Of a stretch of 60,000 nucleotides of DNA, positions 1 through 10,900 are shown piece after piece. Within the stretch, counting starts at the first letter, position 1; each line of letters opens with the position of its first letter. The position numbers and the translations under genes were made by a program. The stretch lies in NCBI RefSeq assembly GCF_910592395.1, contig NC_088314.1, positions 18,141,998-18,201,997 of the forward strand, given 5' to 3'. This DNA comes from Lineus longissimus (taxonomy: Eukaryota; Nemertea; Pilidiophora; Heteronemertea; Lineidae). The notes beneath the pieces were generated by a model. It was not told the origin of the DNA. It saw only the letters and a list, made by a program, of their open reading frames with translations, and searched no databases.

Positions 1-57
1 TATCAACCTGTCGAGTTCAGATGCGACAAGCGCCTAGTTTTGGTAGAGCGAGTCACA
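1..57 (+). repeat. Partial foldback element (family 2), cut by the window edge
   Basis: Matches the right arm of the palindromes at 7602..7824 and 20404..20662 (ends gcgagtcaca), with one difference (cgag for caag). Confidence 0.85.
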
Positions 58-1045
58 AATGTGCTCAAATGTGGGCTTAAAATGTCAAGACAGGTGTCTT
101 GAGATCAGTCATCCTTAACAGCATCCACCACTGGTTTAAAATCAGTTTGTAAGCTAGTGAAATTCGACTGGAAATTGTCGGCAAAAGCCAGGATTTTCCA
201 GCTAATTCCAAATGATTTTTCCTTGCCAGAAGGTTGGAAATAGCTGGAAATTCCAGAAATTGTCAAGGCTGGAGTTTGGCGGTATTTTGGTAAATGGCAG
301 AGCCAGAAAATGCCAGAAAGCTGAAAAAATCTGGCATAATTTTTTCTCTCACTCTTCTCACTTATTTATTCCATACGCAAAAATTAGCACCTTTTTTGGC
401 CAGAGCAGGTCACATATACTCACCAATAACGTTTCCAGGCCCTGGTTATATTTCAGACCTATGCTGAGTTTCTGGACAGCTTGCGTGCCGAGGCGATTAT
501 TACTGGAAAGCAACAATAACTTCATTTGAATATGGAATAAGGAAACCCTTCAACAGATAGTGGGTTTCAGGCACTTCAGGCAAGAATATTTGACTCCAGA
601 AAGCAGAGCACCAGTGACCCACAGCAAACGTCGATTAAGTGACTGCCCGAAGCCTAGGGAATTATTAAGGGCAACAGAGAACTGAGTGCAGTAGAAGATG
701 AGGTAAAGTACATATAACTGTATCAGGGGTGTCATGTTGAAAAGTTCTTATGCCAATTCGTCCTCCAGTTAGCGATCCTCACATCACTCCTAAAGTTGTA
801 CTCAGAGGCTTACTAAGTGGTAGCATAGCAGCAGCTAAGCCTGACAGAGCAACATTTGGAGCACGCTAAGATAGCGGCCGCTAAACCACTGTTAGCAGAT
901 AGTAGAGTTTTGAACAACCGGTCACCCGTTGGCCTACCTTATGTCTAAAACTTTAAGTGTTGTGTTGACCTTCAGCGTTTTGGCTAGTTGTGTACATCCA
1001 TGTAATGACATCCCATTCCACGATATGTCTAGAATCTCTAATGAA
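58..1045. other. No gene recognised
   Basis: AT-rich sequence with locally repeated ccagaaa/ctggaaatt motifs at 190-340. No LRR exon, no family-level coding match and no long repeat seen on either strand. Confidence 0.5.
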
Positions 1046-1059
1046 CGATTTGCCTGAAA

Positions 1060-1505
1060 AAAGCAAACTATATTTCAGTAGCCACCCTGATAACAACAGC
1101 CAGAAGGTCGCAGGCCTTTGTATTCAGCCTACGAACCGGCCACAGCAGACTACAGCCCCATCTGCACCACAGGCCTGGATTCCCCTGCAAAACAAAGCAA
1201 ACTATATTTCACTAGCCACCCTGAAAACAACAGCCAGAAGACAGCAGGCCTTCGTATTCAGCCTACGAACCGGCCACAGCAGACTACAGCCCCATCTGCA
1301 CCACAGGCCTGGATTCCCCTGCAAAACAAAGCAAACTATATTTCAGTAGCCAGCCTGAAAACAACAGCCAGAAGACAGCAGGCCTTCGTATTCAGCCTAC
1401 GAACCGGCCACAGCAGACTACAACCCCATCTGCACCAGGCCTTCGTATTCAGCCTACGAACCGGCCACAGCAGACTACAATCCCATCTGCACCACAGGCC
1501 TGGAG
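1060..1505 (+). repeat. 134-bp tandem repeat, ~3.3 copies
   Basis: The phrase gccaccctga recurs at 1081 and 1215, with gccagcctga at 1349, a period of 134. The last part holds a shorter ~63-bp duplication of the ggccttcgtattcagcctac segment. It lies in the downstream intron of the LRRC74-like gene. Confidence 0.9.
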
Positions 1506-1922
1506 TTGGAGAGAACAACCTTTGCCCTTGCAACAGGAGGCCCTGGAAGAATTCTACACACAATCCAAGATACAAAATCCGGAAAAACTGTTTCAGTTCC
1601 TGCAAAAGGTGGCACCGTTCCAAAGTCCTAAAAGGTGTATTCCACGAGTATTGCAACATCAATTTTTCAAATATTGAGTCCGGAACACGTGAGCACACTC
1701 GCTCATTATTGGCTCTGTGGACAATATTTGGGCAAGTTGTAATGAGGAGGAAACCCCTTCATGGAGAGAACTTATGTTGTCCAAGAGAGTCACCCTCTCT
1801 ATCACATCAGTATACCGGGACTGACCATAAATCTCACCCAGGACCTCAGCTAGATGACCGACACCGATGTTTCTACTGGGCCACTCCGACAGCCCACGAC
1901 GGCAAAGACGGCAAAACCCTAC

Positions 1923-4900
1923 CTTTAGTGACGTGGCGAGTGCTGCTGCTCCTTTCTGTCGTATGGCGTTCCAACTCAAGTCGATGTCTGTCAGTCCCTC
2001 ATTGGCTCCCTAGAAATATTCAAAACATCAGTGAGTTTTACTTCAGAGAATTTCTTGAAGTATCTCATTGGCTCCCTACATCAGTGATTTTTACTTCAGA
2101 GAATTTCTTGAAGTATCTCATTGGCTCCCTACATCAGTGATTTTTACTTCAGAGAATTTCTTGAAGTATCTCATTAGCTCCCTACATCAGTGATTTTTAC
2201 TTCAGAGAATTTCTTGAAGTATCTCATTGGCTCCCTACATCAGTGATTTTTACTTCAGAGAATTTCTTGAAGTATCTCAGAGTCCATGATGACAGACCAC
2301 ACTCAATAGGTCCCAATTTATCCAGTTATTGTCCAATTTTACACCTTGACCGAGGTCTATCCTGAAAGATTTCAGTAGAACTCACCCGAGGTGACCTCCT
2401 CAACCAGCGCTACAAGCTGAGCGTTTTGACTCATTTATATACCTAAATAAGGCAAGTTACCGGTACACATAAAGTCTTGTAGCTCAATGATCAATAGCTC
2501 CTATTTACACATACTGTAAAAGACTTATCACACCCCATCATATGTATCATTTTAATTTATGTTATATTTTCACAGGTTACAAAAGTAAGAAGTCCTGAAT
2601 TTGCCTTCTGACGTCCAGATCCTTTATTCTAAAACTGTTTCACAAGATTTAACACGCCAAAGTCATAGTTGATAAAGTAGTTCGTCGGGATGACGATTCG
2701 TGCAGATGACTGGAAAGACTCGGGAGACTGGAATAACTGCAATGACTAACTGCTGAGAGCGTGCGGACACGTTGTTTTATATTAACGCGCAGCTTTGTCT
2801 GCACAATCAGGGGGCAACGTTGATGCGTCTCCATCCAATGAGGAGCTGCATCAACGCTGACGTAATTGATCATGTAATTGATCACGCTGGGGAGAATGGA
2901 GAATTATAAGTAGACCGTGGGAATTTTCCACGATTATCCATCAGTATCTTATCTGAACCCAATTCCAATAATCCCCCACACCCAATCCCAAGAATTACAC
3001 ATTACAGTGCTACTCATAAGAAAGGTTTTACAATTACTATACAACATTTACATCATGATGTTATTCCCAATGAAATTTTCCGCAATAAAAAAGTCCCCAC
3101 GAAGTTGCAATAATATTCCATCTGATATTACTGGAGTAGATTTTGTTTGGCCAAAGGGCCAGGTGCTTTCCTCATGAGCAAATTTGCAGAACCAGGACGC
3201 CAATTTATAAATTGCCTGAGCATACTCACCAGTCCCACGGCTAAATACACTCCGCCTGCCTCCCCAAAATTGTTATGACTAAGATCGAGGCAGGTTAGAG
3301 AGGCGTTATTCTTCAGAGCCTCGCCGAGGACTCGGGCATCTTTATCTGTAAGCTGGTTACCTGAAGACAGATGGATATACAGTAGAACCTCTCTATTAAG
3401 GACACCCTCAGGACTGACAAGGGCTGTCCTTAATAGAGAGGTGTCCTGATTAGAGAGGTCAAATTGAATGGAAACGACCAATTTGGGACCAAAACTAGTA
3501 TCCTTAATAGAGAGGTGTCCTGATTAGAGAGGTCAAATTGAATGGAAATGACCAATTTGGGACCAAAACTAGTGTCCTTAATAGAGGTTAGCCTTAATAG
3601 AGAGGTTGCCCTTAATAGAGAGGTGTCCACTAAGGGAGGTTCCACTGTATCAGGGTTCTCAACGCTCAACAAGATATATTCGTTTTTGTGATTTTGAGAA
3701 AGATGGCTTCAAAGTTTTAAATTTAATTGACAACGCATTTGAAAATTTTTGTGATTTTTTATCATGGAAGTTTTACTGTTGACCCAAATGCTCTGCACTT
3801 CAAAGGGTAACTCGTGTCTGATTTCACCATATAATGTTTTAGCTGTTTTTGACAAATGACTACGTCACTTTCTCATAAATCGGTAAGGTTTTCGAATCGA
3901 AATGCACATTTTCTAGAAATTGATGGTTTAATCCCGCCCGGACGGCTCGCTTCGATGCTGTTTTCGTTGATGACGTCACAACATGAACATTTTCGTGGTC
4001 GCGGTGGTTTACATTCAGCGATTTTATAATAAATCTAATCAAAAATGGAAAATTTGAGCTTTACATTTGTAATCAACAATTAAAAACGGACGTATTTCCG
4101 CAAAGTTGTAAATCACATCATAGTATCACTTTAAGGACAGATCAGGCATTATATTAGCAATGCCATGGTGTGGTTCACCTCAAATTCACGATATGGAGCA
4201 TATTGTATTTTGCGATGAAAGTCTTCATGTAATGAAGGAAGCAGAGCTTACCACTTAGAGACATCGTCTTCAAAGTTGTATTGTGGTCCAGCATATCGGC
4301 TATCGATAACGCTCCAACATGTTTGATAAAGTTCATCGAAATATCCTGGAAGGGAAAGTATCACAAATTAAAAACATCTGAATAAGAAGAACAAAGTGAA
4401 AGATTATTACAAGGGTCTGTGTAACAAAAATAATCGGAACATTTTCATTGACCACCGCTAATCCACGCACCTCATCAGACAAATAACGTCATGTGACTGG
4501 GCTAAAAACTGATGTTGTCTGGTCAGCGAGCAACATTAATAATAATGGACCGCTCGTGGGTTGGAAGGGCGCACAGAACCTTCAAAAATCGTGAATTTAT
4601 CGTCTGCAGTGGCGTGTCAGATATTTGTGGCAGTCTTATAATGGAGAACATTGAGCCCTCTTCGCATGGAATCTCGGGAATTTTCCTGTGATATCACATT
4701 AAATGTACCTCACTATTTCTACTCGTTGTCTGACACATCAAAGACTGCTTGGTTTGCACTGTCATTTTTTAAACTTACCACATTCGTAATAAACATATTA
4801 TCCCTCAGCATAAAGGCCAAGTTCTTAGCACCGTCTTCATCCAAATAGTTATCACACAGGTCTAATGCCTCTATCACAGTGTTACGCTGAAAATACAAAA

Positions 4901-7900
4901 CAAATGTATATTATTCCTAAACTAGTTATATTTTGAATTACATTTACTGCTGAAAATACATAACAAATGTAAATTATTCCTAAACAAGTTATTACATTTA
5001 CTGCTGGAAATACATAACAAATGTAAATTATTCCTAAACAAGTTATATTTTGAATTACATTTACTGCTGAAAATACATTACAAATGTAAATTATTCCTAA
5101 ACAAGTTATATTTTGAATTACATTTACTGCTGAAAATACATAACGAATGTAAATTATTCCTAAACAAGTTATATTTTGAATTACATTTACTGCTGAAAAT
5201 ACATAACAAATGTAAATTATTCCTAAACAAGTTATATTTTGAATTACATTTACTTCTGAATCACTCCGTTTAACAGCTTAGGAACAAAGAGCTCGAGTTC
5301 ACATAAAGATATCTTCGAAAAAAAGAGAGAAATAAATTTTGAGTCATCTATATGACAGACAGGGTAATATACATGAAGGACAGTGAGACATCAACATGTG
5401 GAGGAGACAAATAGATGATCCACAAGACAAAGGCACATCCAGGAGACAGGAGGACAACAGCAAGACAAATATTTAAGGGTTGACCATAGGCTCCACCATT
5501 TCGGCCAGAACTTGAAATCACAAAGCAATTAGACCTCTTCCATAATGAAGTGAGTGCCAATTTCAAGGACGGGAGTCTGTTCTTTATTTTTCAGAGAAAA
5601 GACCCCGACCCCTGAAATTAGCATTCATTTCATTTTTAGCAGTTACTTAAACTTAACGGTCGCTAAACTAACCAGGCTTTGAACAACTGGCCCCTTAAAC
5701 AAATGAGAATAAGCTCTACACATTTTAATAGCTATGGTGCTGTAATAGATGGATACTGACTGTCCACCCAGAGAAGCAAGCTGAAATTCTTTTATTGGGG
5801 AGAGGAAAGGCCCTAAGGTATCTCAATATCTCATGGTCAGGACGTCATGTTCTTGCGCTGCCTTTTTTTCAATTTCGTAGAAATTTTTTTTGAAAAGGTC
5901 TTGTATCGGTGAAACTAGAGTATACAATATCTCAAATACATAGATCTCTCAAGTCGCCAGTCTGAGTTACAAAGCCGTTGTGGTGTAGTGGCTTGGACTA
6001 TCGAATAATGGTCAGGAGATCCCTGGTTCAATCCAATTGTCGGGGTGAGATGTGTAAAGTTGGATGATAACTTATACTGTAGTTGATATCAGACTATAAA
6101 CCCAAAACTTAAAATTCCAAATCTGTTGGTGATATGTGTAATGGGTTAAGGAACAAAAAATGCAGGTCCCGGGGAGACTAATTAAGCAGAGTACTTACTC
6201 ATACTGTTGCTTGAAAACACAACAAAAGAAAATGGGAGCAAGAATCTAAAAGGCCTACACCAACTTGCTTTTTCTGAGTGGACGCTGTATATGTAATGTT
6301 ACATAGCCTCTACATCTTTAACACGTTTAATTACATACCTCATCTCCCAGTTCATTCTGGACCTGAAACACATCTTTTAATTCAGATTTTGTTGAACAAC
6401 AAACAAACCAGGAACACTGGGTAAAAGGGAGAGTATAGGCTGGAGACAAGTGGGTCAGATTAAGATACACAAAGTCGCCAATAGGTGTCTCTACTATCAC
6501 ATAGTAAATCACCGCTATTCACCCTTGTATGAGGAATGGTTTTATAACTTGTGCCAATTGATCACTGGAGACCACTAACTTGAACCCCAAATTTCTGCCT
6601 ATACTCTCCCTTTAACATATTGTGTTATTGAGGTATGAGCTGTATAAATGCCCTCATCTGATCTCAATTTCAATAAGGGTCAAACTTTAGACACAGAATA
6701 ACTAAGTGGTGAAAAAAACATTTTAAATGTTATCAAATCAATCAACGCACAGCCACATGCAAGTCAAAGAAAATAAAACACGAAACTGTTTTTGACAGGT
6801 GTCAATCAATCAATCAATCAATCATGTTATCACAGGTCGTTTGAAATAACGGTAAACCTTACTTGTAATGCTTCTGAAAGTATTTTGATTCCCTTGTTGC
6901 CAAGGTAATGATGCCGCATCCGTAACCGTCGGTCACCAAGATGGCGGATGATGTATGATACAGGGACAACACCTGAAATGGTGGAAGTACATATAATGGC
7001 TTAGTGAATACAGTGGAACCTCTCTTAGCGGACACCTCTCTAATAAGGACACCATCTTTTATAAGCCTTCGGACACTAATTTTGGTCCCAAATTTGTTGT
7101 TTCCATTCAATTTGACCTCTCTTATCAGGACAACTCTCAATTTAGGACAGTTCTTGTCAGTCCCAAGAGTGTCATTATAGAGAGGTACTACTGTACATGT
7201 GACGGTATTCTTTGACTTCACTCGGTAGAATGAGCGTGCCTGATGCTGTCCTTATCAAGGGGCCGAGGTTGGTTATTAACCCCAGCCCTCTGCAGTGAGG
7301 CCCCACATCTAATGTGAATTTCATTCTTAGGACGTGCTATGACATTTCTAGAGAACGCTGAGATTGGTGCAATCGACCCACCTTTCTTTTCACACAGTTC
7401 AACATAGTGATAAGCTCCTGTTGCATCCACTCGCAGCTTTCGTTCTGGTCCTGCAATCGACAAAGTGATCAGATGATATGATTTTGAGGGAAATACATAT
7501 TCAGCGACATTGTGAGGTTTTCTATGACAATAGAACATGTTTTGTTAAAGCTCGCTTCTAAGCCTAACTTTTCGTGTCTTTTTACTTATGAAAGTACCAT
7601 TTGTGACTCGCTCTACCAAAACTAGGCGCTTGTCGCATCTGAACTTGACAGGTTGATACGGACTTGTTGTTCATTTCCCTATTGTAGACCTTTTGTGAAA
7701 TCTATTACAAACTGATTTGGTTACATTTCACCAAAGGTCTACAATAGGGAAATGAACAACAAGTCCGTATCAACCTGTCAAGTTCAGATGCGACAAGCGC
7801 CTAGTTTTGGTAGAGCGAGTCACATTTGAATGTTCTAGTTTTATGTTTTATGACATTTTCATGTGTCAAAACCGCCTAAGATCTGTGGAACATAGACGTC

Positions 7901-10900
7901 AAGAAGATGTTTGCAGATTTGATGATTCGGTGACATCATTCACATGAATGTCAGGTCGTTATCGAAGGTTATGTCGGGCTGACATCAGCCTTGCAATCAT
8001 CAGCCTGACATCAGTCAGTCTTGCAAGACGTCAGCCTGACATTAGTCTTGTAAGACGTCAGCCTGACATTAGTCTTGCAAGACGTCAGCCTGACATTAGT
8101 CTTGTAAGACGTCAGCCTGACATTAGTCTTGCAAGACGTCAGCCTGACATCAGTCTTGTAAGACGTCAGCCCGACAACAGTCTTGCAAGACGTCAGCCTG
8201 ACATCAGTCTTGTAAGACATCAGCCTGACATCAGTCTTGAAAGACGTCAGCCCGACATCAGTCTTGTAAGACATCAGCCTGACATCAGTCTTGTAAGACG
8301 TCAGCCTGACATCAGTCTTGCAAGATGTCAGCCTGACATCAGCCTTGCAAGACGTCAGCCTGACATCAGTCTTGTAAGACGTCAGCCTGACATCAGTCTT
8401 GCAAGATGTCGGCCTGACATCAGTCTTGTAAGACGTCGGCCTGACATCAGTCTTGCAAGGCGTCGGCCTGACATCAGTCTTGCAAGACGTCAGCCTGACA
8501 TCAGTCTTGTAAGACGTCGGCCTGACATCAGTCTTGCAAGACGTCAGCCTGACGTTCGCATACTTAATCAATCTTAGCAAATGATACAAGAGATAGCCTA
8601 GGCCCCCTAATCCTGCATCCTTCCTCCAAGGGTTAATAATGCAAATTGGCTAGGTTTCTCTTTCTATTCTAGTCATAGTATTCGTAAAGCATATTCTACC
8701 CAACTTGACTTTACTGCAAAAGATCACCGAGGGCAATCTTGGGTATTTATCTTTTAGCCCTCCTTGTTTACATCTCTGATTAAACTCAAATTAACACCAA
8801 TAGCATGTAATTTTACAATTCAATGGACAGCAATTCACACATTCTTAACACTTGCCACAACAAATAAAACTTTTATGGCCAACTTGACTTAAGCTGCATG
8901 TCGGGTTTCAGGGAAGGAGAATTGTGAATAAATTCAAGCAAATATTTTGAAGCCAACAAATTTTCCAAGTATTTTGATGTGTTTTATGTTATAACTTATT
9001 CCGTCCTGTGTACCAGTGCACAACTAGTGAAGCATGAGCAATTTAAAGCATGGTTTTTTGGTGTCTCCCATGTGTTGAGCTCAGTAATCATTGGTATAGA
9101 GCATTTTGATGAATTAAATGTCGAGAAATTACCAAAGAAGACAGGTCGAGAAATTTCTTCTCTAACTTTTCATGAGAGTAGTCTCAGACTCACTCCATCC
9201 CCCAAGGAGCCTCATGGCCTAGTGGTTTACACTGCTGGCCACCACGCAATAGGGCCCGGGTTCGATCCCGGGGAGAACCCAGGATCGTATGTCTGGATGA
9301 ACCGGCGTGGCTTTCAAGGAACTAAAATTCCTGGCTCTTCACAGTCCTTCGAATGAGACTAAAAAACGAGGTTCCTTGTACCTGGTGTCTTAATGCCACA
9401 GCAAGCTACGACCCCACCAATTGAAAAACATGAGTACCGTAGCTTGCGTGGACTCTTATCTCTCTCGCCAAAGTCGGACCACTAGGCCAATAAACCCAAT
9501 TGGCGCCTAACCGTAGTGGCATGCAGGATACGCTCATCCCGCGTTGGAGGAGGATTACTCCTAGGAGAATGACCCCTCCAAGTGCAGAGCGAACGCTGAA
9601 GAAGAAAAAAAAAACTTCATCCCCAGAACTAGTACTTCATGAAAAAGGTATTTTTTCAGTATTTCGGATCAAGACCAAATTACCACCAGGACTATTGCCT
9701 ATAGACGCTCATAAATTTAGCAAGATTCTTGCATATTTGGGAGGCCAGAAATTTGAGGTCTGATTGGCCGAAACTGCAAGTCAGCCAGTCAGGTTTCAGG
9801 ATGGGGGCCATATTCTCATAATAGACAATGGAATAGGTACCCTCCTTCCCCACCCCCCTCATAAATTGATTTCAACATCAAAGTTTTCAGAAGACACTAT
9901 GAAAGACATTTGATAGCACACATTTTATCTTTGAATACCAAATACAACTACAATGCAATTAAACGAACCACACCTGTGCTAATTAAGTGGTCATAGATAG
10001 AAAGGGATATTCAAAACCTTTAGTAAGTAATTAACTTAATTTTCCATACAACACTCATAACCAGCTGGACTTTGTTAATTTGACAGTATGCTAGTTTTAT
10101 ATTTTGTATCTACATGATTCATGTCAAATAGCATTCCGCGAAGTTACTATTTATAGCTCACAAGGTCATTTGCATAAGATATTGATGACGTTTTAGTCAC
10201 GTGACAGTCGGACATCGACACTTATTTCTACGCATTTGAGCTTATTTCAAAGTCAATTATCTTTGACCCTGCATTGTTTTTAGCATGAATGATACCATAG
10301 AGTCAGAGAGAGAAATATTCAGAACAATTATGTAGTATTTCCGACACTCGGACATGTGCCAGATTGAATCTAACTGCCCCAGTTAGAAAGCCTGAATCCA
10401 TTACGAAACCGCATGTTTGTCCGACATTGCCTGTAATTCAGCGATGAGGAAATAGAGGGCAGCAGCTGCAGTGACAAACTGCAAACTAACAGCAAAGATA
10501 TTTAGGTTTTATACAAAAAAGGTTTAAGCAAGTATCATAGGTAATATCATGTTCGTTAAAATTCCTAACGCCACAGGCATCATAGATCGATGACTATAAA
10601 CCTAAATGACAGTTATCGCGTTAATCCTCGGACTGCACACTTAATCCCAAGGCCCCACTCTTGACGTTTCTCTCAGACCCCAACACAAACACGAATAGAG
10701 GCGGATTATTTTCATATTGAAACTAAGAACTTAAGAAAATGGGCCATGGGGCAAAACAGTATTTATGACCAGCTAGCCTAAATAACGCGACATAAAAGAT
10801 TTACAAATTGTAATCCTGGGCTTAGTAGGGTATGATATAAAGATTTGCCAACTCTGAGCGACTGTAAACATATGACTATAAATGTATTCATTTTTTTGTG

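Noticed and set aside
1520-1680. Plus-strand fragment reading REQPLPLQQEALEEFYTQSK and onward, coding-like
   Set aside because: Open for ~55 codons but without a recognised family, start or splice signals that connect it to anything; could be a relic of a mobile element.
6343-6366. Possible 24-base LRR micro-exon on the minus strand (VQNELGDE between ttcag and gtatgt)
   Set aside because: The exons at 6972..6863 and 4886..4779 join directly in phase 0 to give a regular LRR; inserting eight residues breaks the repeat spacing.
7990-8560. CRISPR-like array
   Set aside because: Tandem without unique spacers, in a eukaryotic intron.
7948-8577. Long plus-strand open frame of 209 codons (and 192 on the minus strand)
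   Set aside because: It is the direct result of a 27-bp repeat unit; no start context, no other coding sequence attached, and it lies in an intron of the opposite-strand gene.
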